Of a stretch of DNA of 64,000 nucleotides, positions 29,081 to 36,724 are shown in pieces. The stretch's first letter is position 1, and each line of letters opens with the position of its first letter. The notes beneath the pieces were generated by a model. That model searched no databases and had not been told where the DNA came from. It saw nothing but the letters and a program-made list of their open reading frames with translations. The position numbers and the translations under genes are program-made. This stretch comes from DASUSH01 sp963785155. GTDB lineage: Bacteria > Actinomycetota > Thermoleophilia > Solirubrobacterales > 70-9. The DNA is taken from contig CAWAUB010000006.1 in NCBI GenBank assembly GCA_963785155.1, forward strand, positions 248,001-312,000, given 5' to 3'.

Positions 29081-29755
29081 CTAGGCGTTGAACTGCTCGA
29101 GCGCCTCGGCCGCAGCGGCCTGCTCGGCGGCCTTCTTGGAGCGGCCCGCGCCGCTGCCCGCCGATTCGCCCTCGACCCGCGCCTCGACCTCGAAGCGCCG
29201 GTCATGAGGCGGTCCGTCCTCGCTGACGACGGCGTAGGTTACGCGCACTCCGCGGCGAGCCAGCTTCTCCTGTAGCGCCGACTTGAAGTCGAGCATCGTC
29301 TCCGTCGCCAGCTCGATCTCCGGCTCGAACGCGGTGACGACTGCGGTGGCGGTTCGCTCGTAGCCGTGCTCGAGGTAACAGGCTCCGATCACGGCCTCGG
29401 CGATCGAGGCCATCGCCCGCTCCGAATCGACGAGCTGGTCGACGTCGATCGACTCCGGGCCCTCGGGAGCCATCTCCTCGAGCCGCTTCGGAACCCCGAG
29501 CGCCTCGGCGATGCCGGCACACGCCCGGCCGCTGACGGCCTGCCCGTGGACCTTCGTGAGTCGCCCGATGTCGGAGCGCGGGAAGCGGGCGAAGATGTCC
29601 TCGGCGACCGCAAGGCCGAGGACGCTGTCGCCGAGGAAGGCGAGGCGGCCGTAGGACTCGGTGCGCTGCTCCGTCCAGGACGAGTGCGTCAGCGCATTGC
29701 GCTGCATCGGCTCATCGAGCTCGTCGAAGAGGGCAGCGAGCGCTTCGACGCTCAC
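29081..29755 (-). CDS. rnc: Ribonuclease III family protein with altered active site
   Basis: A 224-residue RNase III: endonuclease domain to about residue 150, then a double-stranded-RNA-binding domain (about 155-224, ending AGRSKKAAEQAAAAEALEQ). The signature reads GRLAFLGDSVL (36-46) instead of ERLEFLGD, so the equivalents of E. coli E38 and E41 are Gly36 and Ala39; D45 is kept as Asp43. In the second motif (MASIAEAVIG) D114 is replaced by Ser117 while E117 is kept as Glu120. Two of four metal-binding carboxylates are thus missing. The GTG start overlaps the acpP stop. Gene position is standard for rnc. Confidence 0.85.
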   Translation of the reverse strand: MSVEALAALFDELDEPMQRNALTHSSWTEQRTESYGRLAFLGDSVLGLAVAEDIFARFPRSDIGRLTKVHGQAVSGRACAGIAEALGVPKRLEEMAPEGPESIDVDQLVDSERAMASIAEAVIGACYLEHGYERTATAVVTAFEPEIELATETMLDFKSALQEKLARRGVRVTYAVVSEDGPPHDRRFEVEARVEGESAGSGAGRSKKAAEQAAAAEALEQFNA

Positions 29756-30000
29756 GCAGCCGGAAGCCGGGCCAGCACGAAGTCGACGGCCTGCCCGACG
29801 GTCTCGATGTTGGCCGCGTCCTCCTCGGGAACGCGGACCCCGTAGCTGTCCTCGAGTTCCATCACCAGCTCGTAGAGGTCGAGCGAGTCGGCATCGAGGT
29901 CCTCGCGGAAACGGGTGGTCTCGGAGATCTCTCCCTTGTCGATCTCGAGCTCCGTCGAGAGGTGCTCGCGCACCTTCGTCATCACCTCTTCGCGATTCAT
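29752..30000 (-). CDS. acpP: Acyl carrier protein
   Basis: An 82-residue acidic acyl carrier protein. The phosphopantetheine attachment Ser lies in DLDADSLDLYELVMELED near residue 38. ACP carries growing acyl chains for fatty-acid synthesis. I chose the ATG at 29998-30000; another ATG at 30012 adds four residues. It lies below plsX and overlaps rnc by 4 nt. Confidence 0.92.
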   Translation of the reverse strand: MNREEVMTKVREHLSTELEIDKGEISETTRFREDLDADSLDLYELVMELEDSYGVRVPEEDAANIETVGQAVDFVLARLPAA

Positions 30001-30030
30001 GCGGGAGAACATATCCCGCCGAATGCTCCG

Positions 30031-31122
30031 CTACGCGTCCGCTTCGGCGGGACCCAGGTGATCTGATCGCCTGGAGTCGACGGAGGCCCGGTCGCGCATC
30101 GCCCCGCGCCCGGCTCCGGATGCCGCCAGCTGCTCGGCCGTCCGGTCGATGGCGCGCTCGCTGACGGCGCGCGCTGCGAGCCGGACCGCGTTCGCGATGC
30201 CCTCGCTGCCGGAGCTGCCGTGCCCGACGACGGTCATCCGGCGCAGGCCGAGCAGGATCGCGCCGCCTGTCGTGTCGGGGTCCATCTCCTTGCGCAGGCC
30301 CGACAGGGCGGGGCGCAGCATCAGCCCGCCGGCTGCGGAGAGCGGGTTCGACCGAGCCGCATCGCGAACCGCGCCCGAGACAGCCTTGGCGGTTCCCTCG
30401 ATGGTCTTCAGCGTCACGTTGCCGGTGAACCCATCGGTGACGACGACGTCGGCGTCGCCGGTCAGCAGGTCGCGGCCTTCGATGTTCCCGTCGAAGACGA
30501 AGCCCTGCCCGCCGGCGCGGAGCTCCTCGTGGGCCTCGACCACGGTGGGCGTGCCCTTCTTCGACTCCTCGCCGACCGAGAGCAGGGCGACGCGGGGACG
30601 ATCGACCCCGAGCACCGCGCTTGCGAAGGCGGAGCCGAGATGCGCGAACTGGACCAGATGCTGGGCGCGCGCCTCGTTCGAGGCGCCGACATCGAGGAGA
30701 ACGATGGGGCGGCCCCGCCGCGCCGGGCTGGGGAGCTCGACCGCGAGCGCCGGCCGGTGGACCCCCTTCAGCCGCTTGATGCCGAAGGTCGCCGCCGCCA
30801 TCGTCGCCCCGGTGGCGCCGGCGCTGACGAGGGCGTCGGAGTTGCCCTCGGCGACGTCGCTGGCCGCGCGGACCACGGAGGCCTCAGGGCGTGAGCGGAC
30901 GGCGGGCAGGGGCTCCTCGTCGTTGGTGATCTGCTCCGGTGCCTCGATCAACTCGATGCCGTCGACGTCTTCGAGCTCGCTGAGCTCATCGACGCGGCCG
31001 AAGACGCGCAGCGCGATCCCCTCGGCGGCGGCCGCACGAGCGCCGCCGACGATCGGCTCGGCACCGGCGTCGGCGCCGAGCGCATCGAGCGCCACCGTCG
31101 TCGTGGCGGGATTCCCCGCCAA
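30031..31122 (-). CDS. plsX: Phosphate acyltransferase PlsX
   Basis: A 363-residue PlsX that converts acyl-ACP to acyl-phosphate, the first step of phospholipid synthesis in most bacteria. It shows VALDALGADAG near residue 10, SAGATGATMAAA near 95, LLDVGASNEA near 130 and VTDGFTGNVTLK near 215. The N-terminal Met of the longer open frame is unlikely. The TTG at 31120-31122 has GAGGAG at about 7 nt, formed by the last codons of rpmF, which points to translational coupling. Confidence 0.92.
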   Translation of the reverse strand: MAGNPATTTVALDALGADAGAEPIVGGARAAAAEGIALRVFGRVDELSELEDVDGIELIEAPEQITNDEEPLPAVRSRPEASVVRAASDVAEGNSDALVSAGATGATMAAATFGIKRLKGVHRPALAVELPSPARRGRPIVLLDVGASNEARAQHLVQFAHLGSAFASAVLGVDRPRVALLSVGEESKKGTPTVVEAHEELRAGGQGFVFDGNIEGRDLLTGDADVVVTDGFTGNVTLKTIEGTAKAVSGAVRDAARSNPLSAAGGLMLRPALSGLRKEMDPDTTGGAILLGLRRMTVVGHGSSGSEGIANAVRLAARAVSERAIDRTAEQLAASGAGRGAMRDRASVDSRRSDHLGPAEADA

Positions 31123-31126
31123 GGTC

Positions 31127-31339
31127 CTACTCCTCTTCGGGCGCCGCGCCCGGGAGGTCCGGGATCTCCTGCGCGATGACCTCACGCCCGGCATAGGTGC
31201 CGCAAGTCGGGCAGACCCGGTGCGGCAGCCGCGGGCTGTGGCACTGCGGGCACTCGTTCAGGCGCGGCGCGCTGACCTTGTGGGTTGCGCGGCGCTTGTC
31301 ACGGCGCTGCGAGGAGGTTCTCTTCTTAGGGACCGCCAT
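31127..31339 (-). CDS. rpmF: 50S ribosomal protein L32
   Basis: A 70-residue L32 starting MAVPKKRTSSQRRDKRRA. Two C-x-x-C pairs (CPQCHS and CPTCG) give the zinc-ribbon form of L32. An acidic tail (APEEE) is present. Its 3' end supplies the ribosome binding site for plsX, the classic rpmF-plsX arrangement. Confidence 0.94.
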   Translation of the reverse strand: MAVPKKRTSSQRRDKRRATHKVSAPRLNECPQCHSPRLPHRVCPTCGTYAGREVIAQEIPDLPGAAPEEE

Positions 31340-31358
31340 TAGCGGCGCGGAATGGTAC

Positions 31359-31760
31359 TCAGTCGCTCCACCAGCCCATGACCATCTCGGCCTCCTCCTG
31401 CGGATTCTCGATGGGAGGCGCACCGAAGGCGACGATTGCGATCCCGTCGGGACCGCCCTCGACGCAGCGCATGATTCCGGGACCGATCCGGACCGTGTCC
31501 AGCCGCTTCAGCTCGATGATCTCGTCATCGAGCTTGATCCGGCCCGAGCCCTCGACGACGACGTAGATCTCCTCCTGCTCCTTGTGGGAGTGCCCGAACG
31601 GGGTCCGCTTGCCCGCCGCGGCTCGCTCATAGGCCATCCCCGCATCGCTGAGGCCAAGGTCCTCGCCTGCGAAACGGGCCTCGACGTCGGGCGACATGCC
31701 GAACTCGGGGGCGCTGTCCTTGATGTCGTCCTTCAGGTTCTTGAGTGTGTAGTCGGCCAT
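31359..31760 (-). CDS. Small cupin-domain protein
   Basis: A 133-residue single-domain cupin. Motif 1 is GHSHKEQEEIYVVVEGSG (residues about 55-72) with the His-x-His and Glu metal ligands. Motif 2 is near GPGIMRCVEGGPDG, in which the usual second His is not evident. Small cupins bind metals and may act as isomerases or sensors; the role here is unknown. The ATG at 31758-31760 has GGAGGAG immediately upstream. Confidence 0.75.
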   Translation of the reverse strand: MADYTLKNLKDDIKDSAPEFGMSPDVEARFAGEDLGLSDAGMAYERAAAGKRTPFGHSHKEQEEIYVVVEGSGRIKLDDEIIELKRLDTVRIGPGIMRCVEGGPDGIAIVAFGAPPIENPQEEAEMVMGWWSD

Positions 31761-31782
31761 CTCTCCTCCTTCGTTGGTTGGG

Positions 31783-32130
31783 CTACGGAGCGGTGCACTC
31801 GCTGATCTTTGCCGGATCGCCCTGCGCCTGCTCGATGCATTTGAAGACCCGGTTCGCCTCCTTGATCTGTTGCTGGGCCGATTGCGGAATCCCTGGGACC
31901 TCGATATCCGGAACAGTCGGTTCCGGAACCTCGATCTCGGGAATCTCGACCTCGGGCACATCGAACGTCGTCGAGGTCGTGCTCGTCTCCCCCAGGTCCT
32001 CCAGGAACTCGAGGTCGAGCGAGACCTCCTCGGCGAAGGCGTAGTAGGCGATCAGGCCGCCGATGATGAGCACCGCGGCGATCGCGATGAAGCGCTTCCC
32101 CGCTGGGCTGAGGAACCCCTCGTCCTTCAT
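31783..32130 (-). CDS. Unknown membrane-anchored Pro/Glu/Val-rich protein
   Basis: A 115-residue protein with one transmembrane helix at about 13-32 (FIAIAAVLIIGGLIAYYAFA). An extracellular-type low-complexity region follows, with repeated PEVEIPEIEVPEPTVP-like units (about 58-80), and then a small C-terminal part with two Cys (FKCIEQ and ISECTAP). It overlaps the YceD-like gene by 4 nt. No family recognised. Confidence 0.6.
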   Translation of the reverse strand: MKDEGFLSPAGKRFIAIAAVLIIGGLIAYYAFAEEVSLDLEFLEDLGETSTTSTTFDVPEVEIPEIEVPEPTVPDIEVPGIPQSAQQQIKEANRVFKCIEQAQGDPAKISECTAP

Positions 32131-32651
32131 TCCTGTTTCAGCTCGCGCAGCTTGTCCCAGCGGGGATCCGGCGGCGCCTCGTGGTGGTGGGTCTCCGGAT
32201 CGACGTCATTGAGCGACTCCCCGCAGACCGGGCAAAGTCCGGCGCAGTCGGGACGGCAGAGGAAGCGTTCGGGCATCGCGAGTACAAGCGCATCGCGGGC
32301 CCAGTCGGTGAGCAGAAGCAGCTCCTCGTCGACGTAGGGACTCTCCAGCTCCTCGTCCCCCGAACCGGGCTGGTGGACCTCGCGGGCATCGACCTCGATG
32401 CGCTGCCGGGCCGGCTCGAGACAGCTCACGCAGGGGCCGGCGAGCTCGCTTTCGAACCGGAGTCGGAAGGCGTAGCCGGAGGCTGTCCGAGAGACGTCGA
32501 GGCGGGCGTGGAGGGGCGCCTCGGCCGCCGCATAGGTGACCCCGCCAATCTCGACAGACCCCGGATCAACTTCGAGATCGAGCCGCTTCCCGCCGCCCGG
32601 CGTCAGCGCGAGACGGTCGATGTCAAACGTGATTTCTGGAGACTCAGTCAG
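32127..32651 (-). CDS. YceD/DUF177 family protein with an apparent CTG start
   Basis: About 174 residues. The DUF177 signature is GPCVSCLEPARQ near residue 75, and a second Cys pair lies at CRPDCAGLCPVCGES near 135, ending in an acidic tail. The family usually sits beside rpmF and affects large-subunit RNA accumulation in plants and E. coli. The frame is open to about 32654, but it lacks any ATG, GTG or TTG before the conserved region; CTG at 32649-32651 (reads as M-T-E-S-P-E) fits the expected N terminus. A GTG at 32429 would remove half the domain. Confidence 0.75.
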   Translation of the reverse strand: MTESPEITFDIDRLALTPGGGKRLDLEVDPGSVEIGGVTYAAAEAPLHARLDVSRTASGYAFRLRFESELAGPCVSCLEPARQRIEVDAREVHQPGSGDEELESPYVDEELLLLTDWARDALVLAMPERFLCRPDCAGLCPVCGESLNDVDPETHHHEAPPDPRWDKLRELKQE

Positions 32652-32664
32652 AATTACAACCGTA

Positions 32665-33225
32665 ATGGTCGAATCGCAACGACAGGCGCGCGGTCAGTTC
32701 CACTGGGACCCGGACACCTACCTCGACTGGGTCCGTGGCGAGGTGCCCCGCTACGACGAGCTCCAGGCCGCGACGATCGACGCGATCCCGGGGTCTCCCG
32801 GACGCGTCCTGGAACTCGGGATCGGGACCGGCGAGACGGCGCGGAACCTGCTCGAGCGGCACCCGGATGCTGCGGTCACGGGACTCGACTCGAGCGCCGA
32901 GATGGTCTTCCGCGCGCGCGAGCTCGGCATCGAGGTGCGCCTTGCACGGATGGAGGACCCGCTCCCCGACGGCCCGTGGGACCTGGTGATCGCGGTGCTC
33001 TCGGTACACCACCTGCGCGACCCCCAGAAGCAGGACCTCTTCCGCCGTGTTCGCGAGCACGCGCGGGCGCTCGTGATCGGAGACGTCGTGGCCGTGCCGG
33101 AGCCGATCGCGCCGGTCGACCCGGAGTTCGACTTCCCCGCCCCGGCGGTGTCGCTCGCCGAATGGTGCGAGGGCGAGGTCGTCTGGCAGGCGGACGACCT
33201 GGCCGTAATCCGCGCGGAATACTGA
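32665..33225 (+). CDS. Class I SAM-dependent methyltransferase
   Basis: A 186-residue methyltransferase with motif I VLELGIGTGETA near residue 47, the acidic motif II VTGLDSSAEM near 70, and SVHHLRDP in the motif IV region. It binds S-adenosylmethionine; the methyl acceptor is unknown. The ATG is at 32665, divergent from the YceD-like gene, with only 13 nt between the two starts. It is followed after 4 nt by an SDR gene, so the two probably form an operon. Confidence 0.78.
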   Translation: MVESQRQARGQFHWDPDTYLDWVRGEVPRYDELQAATIDAIPGSPGRVLELGIGTGETARNLLERHPDAAVTGLDSSAEMVFRARELGIEVRLARMEDPLPDGPWDLVIAVLSVHHLRDPQKQDLFRRVREHARALVIGDVVAVPEPIAPVDPEFDFPAPAVSLAEWCEGEVVWQADDLAVIRAEY

Positions 33226-33229
33226 TCCG

Positions 33230-33934
33230 ATGAGCCGGCGAGCGCTCGTTACCGGAGCGGCGCAGGGAATCGGCGCCGCGATCGCCGAGCGCCTTCGCGC
33301 CAACGGATGCGAGGTGCTCACCGCCGACCTCGCCGATGGCTGCGACCTGAGCTTCAACGTCGCGACCGATCCGATTCCGGACGAGATCTCGTCGGGCGAG
33401 ATCGACATCTGCGTCTCCAACGCCGCGATCACGACGACCATCGCGCCCGCGCACGAGATGAGCGCGGAGCAGTGGAGCGGCGACCTCGACGTCAACCTGA
33501 GCGGCGCGTTCCGAGTGATCCAGGCATGCCTGCCCGGGATGCGCGAGCGCCGCTGGGGCCGGATCGTCGCGATCTCGTCGGGCGCCGCTCGCGACGGCCT
33601 CCCGGGCCAGGCCGCCTACGCGGCCTCGAAGGCGGGCCTGGTCGGCATGGTGAAGACGCTCGCGGCCGAGAACGTCCGGCGCGGGATCACGGCGAACGCC
33701 GTCCTGCCCGGCATGGTCGCGACCGAGAAGGTGCGCGCGATGCCCGCCGAGATCCTCGAGCGACTCGACGAGCACCTCCCCGCCGGGCGGATGGCCACGC
33801 CCGCCGAGGTCGCCGGCCTGGTCGCCTACCTCTCCGGCGAGGACGCCGGCTACGTCACCGGCGAGGCGATCGCGATCGACGGCGGCACGAGCCTGAACAC
33901 GATGTCGCTGGCGCGGATCGCGCGGCGGGACTGA
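33230..33934 (+). CDS. Short-chain dehydrogenase/reductase (FabG-like)
   Basis: A 234-residue classical SDR. The cofactor loop is TGAAQGIGAAIAERL near residue 8. The catalytic Ser is in ISSGAARDG near 125, and the Tyr and Lys are in YAASKAG near 137. The C terminus (YVTGEAIAIDGGTSL) is typical. It probably oxidises or reduces a hydroxyl/keto group with NAD(P)H. Its 3' end meets the convergent DUF6285 gene. Confidence 0.85.
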   Translation: MSRRALVTGAAQGIGAAIAERLRANGCEVLTADLADGCDLSFNVATDPIPDEISSGEIDICVSNAAITTTIAPAHEMSAEQWSGDLDVNLSGAFRVIQACLPGMRERRWGRIVAISSGAARDGLPGQAAYAASKAGLVGMVKTLAAENVRRGITANAVLPGMVATEKVRAMPAEILERLDEHLPAGRMATPAEVAGLVAYLSGEDAGYVTGEAIAIDGGTSLNTMSLARIARRD

Positions 33935-33938
33935 TCCG

Positions 33939-34328
33939 CTAGCGCTCCTCCGCGTACCCCGGACGAGCCACGTCGAGCTTGCGGCGGACGTGCTGCTCGA
34001 GCTCGGCGATGACCGAGTCGAGGCTTCCGTCGAGCTCGCCGGCGCGGATTGCCGCCGCGAGCCGCGTGGCCTCCTCACGCGCGACGGCATCGGCATCCTC
34101 CGGCGCCGGTACGTCGACATTGGCGTCGCCGAGTATCGAGCGGAACAGCGCCACGTCGGCGAGCGAGGGCTCGGCGCCCGCGCGGATCTCCCGGGCGACG
34201 ACGGCGCAGAGGTTGGCCGCGACGAGGATCTGGAAGCGGCGCTCACGCGGTACCCACTCGCGGACCTCCGTGAAGAGCATCGCGGCGAGGGCGTCGAGGA
34301 GTTCGGGGGCTGTCGGGCGGTCCTGCAT
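33939..34328 (-). CDS. DUF6285-like protein
   Basis: A 129-residue helical protein with the pattern of the family that follows phosphotransferase genes in acyl-CoA dehydrogenase-linked clusters (PTAPELLDALAAML at the N terminus and QILVAANLCAVVARE near residue 35). Its ATG overlaps the stop of the phosphotransferase by one base (TGATG), so translation is coupled. Function unknown. The family assignment is from memory of its usual neighbourhood. Confidence 0.6.
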   Translation of the reverse strand: MQDRPTAPELLDALAAMLFTEVREWVPRERRFQILVAANLCAVVAREIRAGAEPSLADVALFRSILGDANVDVPAPEDADAVAREEATRLAAAIRAGELDGSLDSVIAELEQHVRRKLDVARPGYAEER

Positions 34329-35309
34329 CAGGCGATCAGCTCCAGCAGATCCCACTCCGGCTCGCAGATCCGCCGGCCGAGCGAGGCGAGCTCGGCGCTC
34401 GGGCGGCGGCCGGTCAGGTGGTCGGCGGCCTGGCGACCGCAGATGATCGCCCACTTGACGTTCCCCATCGCCTCCCACCAGCGCAGTCGGTCGGGGTCGG
34501 GACGGCTGCCGCCTGCGGCCTCGTAGGCGTCGAGGAACTCTTCGGTGGCACCGAGGCCGGCGATCGGGAGGTCGTCGTTGCCGAAGCGCCACGCCCGGAT
34601 CGAGATCCAGCCGATGTCCTCGACGGGATCGCCGGCATGACAGAGCTCCCAGTCGATCACCGCCGCGAGGCCGTCGGGGTCGACGATGAAGTTGCCGAGC
34701 CGGAAGTCCGCGTGGACGAGTGCCGGGCGTTCGGCCGCCGGGGGCGGGTTGAGCCGCAGCCATCGCAGGCCAGCCTCGACGGCGGGGAGCGGCTCGCCGA
34801 CGTCGTCAAGCGCGCGCTCCCAGAAATCGCAGGCGGCGAGCGCGGGATCTCCGTCGACCGACGGCAGCGAGGGAAGGCTCGAGATGTCGATCGAGTGGAT
34901 CCGCGCCAGCGCCTCCGCAAGCTGGCCGGTCAGTCGCTCGCGCGCGCCGGCGAGCTCGTCACGACGCAGGACGCGCGGGCGCGACGGAGGTGCCGTCGAC
35001 GTGATCCATCAGGAAACCCGCGCTACCGAAGCGGCCGCCGTCCTCCTCGAACGCGACGATCCGCGGCACGGGCACTCCGGCCTCCGCCGCCGCGGCCGTC
35101 ACCTCCACCTCGATGGCGAGCGGTGAGAACGACTCCGCGCCGGGCGGATCGCGCCGCAACACCCAGCGCCGCTCGCCGGCGGCGACGAGCCAGGTCTGCC
35201 GCGAGGCGCCGCCCGGCACATGCTCCAGCGAGACCTCGCCGGGCTCCTCTCCGAGCGCTTCGGTGAGAACTTCGGCCACCGCCTCCGCGGCCGGGGCGTC
35301 AGCCGCCAT
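34328..35309 (-). CDS. Phosphotransferase family (APH/ACAD10-like) protein, one frame break
   Basis: About 325 residues of an aminoglycoside-phosphotransferase-fold kinase. The N-terminal lobe includes GGASRQTWLV. The catalytic loop VHADFRLGNFIVD and the metal-binding VIDWELCHAGDP are intact in the C-terminal lobe. The frame breaks at about 34978, after TSVAP; removing one G gives RVLRRDELAGARERL and a continuous protein. Relatives sit with acyl-CoA dehydrogenases and may phosphorylate hydroxyacyl-CoA. The ATG at 35307-35309 overlaps the upstream unknown gene by 11 nt. It is coupled to the DUF6285-like gene. Confidence 0.72.
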
Positions 35310-36012
35310 CGGCGCCAGGCTCGGCTCCATGCCGCTCGTAGTGGCGGGCGGGGATCTCGTCCGGGTCCTTGTACCAGTACCAGGTGCACGGATCGCGGTC
35401 GAAGTCCTCGGGCGGGTCGGAGGGATAGACCGGGTATCCGATCCACCGAATCGGTAGCGCCTCGTTCATGAACGCGCAGTGGGTGCAGTAGAGCGGGAAG
35501 CCCTCGCGGCCGTAGCTCCAATCGTGCGCCTCGTCGGTCACCCCCCAGCCGTCCGGCCCGTAACGGCGGTTCCGCCACAGCCGCTGCCCCGACCCACAGG
35601 GGTTCATCGTGAAGGTGAGCTTCTCGTCGTCCTCGCCGATCTCGAACGCGCCGGGCTTGGGGCCGACGCCACTGGTCGAGTGCGCCCGCCAGGTGGCCGC
35701 GAGCGCCTTCGCGACCAGCTTGCGGTCGGTCGCCGCGATCGTCTCGACCGGGCGCTTCCAGCTGCGCTCGAGGCTGTAGGTCCAAGCGCGCTCCACCCCG
35801 TCGTCGCCGAGCTCGTCCTTGACGAACGAGATCAGGCCGGCGACCCCGTCGACAAGCAGGTCGTGCATGAACTGCGACTCGTGCTTCATCTCCTCGCAGA
35901 GGCGCTTCGCGGCCTCCGAGTCACCGCGCTCGATCGCCTCGATCGCCCGCTCCATCGTCGGCCGGGACATCTCGCCCAGCTCCTCGTCGCTGAACCACCG
36001 CTCGTCGGTCAT
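35299..36012 (-). CDS. Unknown conserved-looking protein with Cys motifs
   Basis: A 237-residue protein I cannot name. The N-terminal 90 residues are helical and acidic (SRPTMERAIEAIERGD, then a His-rich KHESQFMHD). The C-terminal half has a Cys in NPCGSGQRL near 135, a Cys pair in YCTHCAFMNEA near 175, and an aromatic block PCTWYWYKDPDEIP near 215. These could bind a metal. The ATG at 36010-36012 has GGAGGG at about 5 nt. Overlap with the downstream phosphotransferase suggests an operon with it and the DUF6285-like gene. Confidence 0.6.
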   Translation of the reverse strand: MTDERWFSDEELGEMSRPTMERAIEAIERGDSEAAKRLCEEMKHESQFMHDLLVDGVAGLISFVKDELGDDGVERAWTYSLERSWKRPVETIAATDRKLVAKALAATWRAHSTSGVGPKPGAFEIGEDDEKLTFTMNPCGSGQRLWRNRRYGPDGWGVTDEAHDWSYGREGFPLYCTHCAFMNEALPIRWIGYPVYPSDPPEDFDRDPCTWYWYKDPDEIPARHYERHGAEPGADGG

Positions 36013-36067
36013 CTGACCCTCCGTGTCGCTTGGCGGCAGCCTACGTGTCCCGATTAGGCTGCGTCCG

Positions 36068-36685
36068 ATGCCCGAGCTGGCGCTCATCCTCTGGACCGTC
36101 TACGGGCTCCTCGTCGTCGTCGGGCGTGCCTACCTCCAGTACCGCAACACGGGCTCATCCGGCGTGGTGGGCACCCAGGCCAGGCCTGGGTCGCTCGAGT
36201 GGTTCGCGGGAGCGTTCTTCATCGGCGGGATCGTGGCGGGCGTTGCCGCTCCCATCCTCGAGCTGAGCGATGTCCTCGAGCCCTACCAGGACCTCGACAC
36301 GACCGGCGTTCAGGCCGCGGGACTCGTCCTTTTCGGGATCGGAGTCATCGGGACGTTCGGCGCTCAGATGGCGATGGGCGCCTCGTGGCGTATCGGCGTG
36401 GACGAGGCCGAGCGCACCGAGCTGGTCACGGACGGCCCGTTCGCGATCATTCGCAACCCGATCTACTCGGCGATGTTCCCGACCCTGATCGGGATCGCGC
36501 TGCTCAACCCGAACCCGGTCTCCTTCGGCGCGGTCCTCCTGCTCGGTCTAGGCCTGGAGATGCAGACGCGCCTTGTCGAGGAGCCCTACCTGCGCCAGGT
36601 CCACGGCGACACTTACGCCGATTACGCGGCCCGCGTCGGCCGCTTCCTGCCCGGAATCGGCCGCATCAAGCGCGAACGTCCGTAA
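36068..36685 (+). CDS. Isoprenylcysteine carboxyl methyltransferase-like membrane protein
   Basis: A 205-residue membrane protein with about five hydrophobic segments. The C-terminal cofactor-binding region has GPFAIIRNPIYSAMF near residue 130 and EEPYLRQVHGDTYADYAARVGRF near 180, described here by its start and end. This is the ICMT/PEMT fold, whose bacterial members methylate small lipids or other hydrophobic substrates with SAM. The ATG at 36068 was preferred over the in-frame start at 36023. Substrate unknown. Confidence 0.75.
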   Translation: MPELALILWTVYGLLVVVGRAYLQYRNTGSSGVVGTQARPGSLEWFAGAFFIGGIVAGVAAPILELSDVLEPYQDLDTTGVQAAGLVLFGIGVIGTFGAQMAMGASWRIGVDEAERTELVTDGPFAIIRNPIYSAMFPTLIGIALLNPNPVSFGAVLLLGLGLEMQTRLVEEPYLRQVHGDTYADYAARVGRFLPGIGRIKRERP

Positions 36686-36724
36686 CACCCCCGAAAAGTG
36701 AGTGGGTTTGGGACGTTCGCGTCG

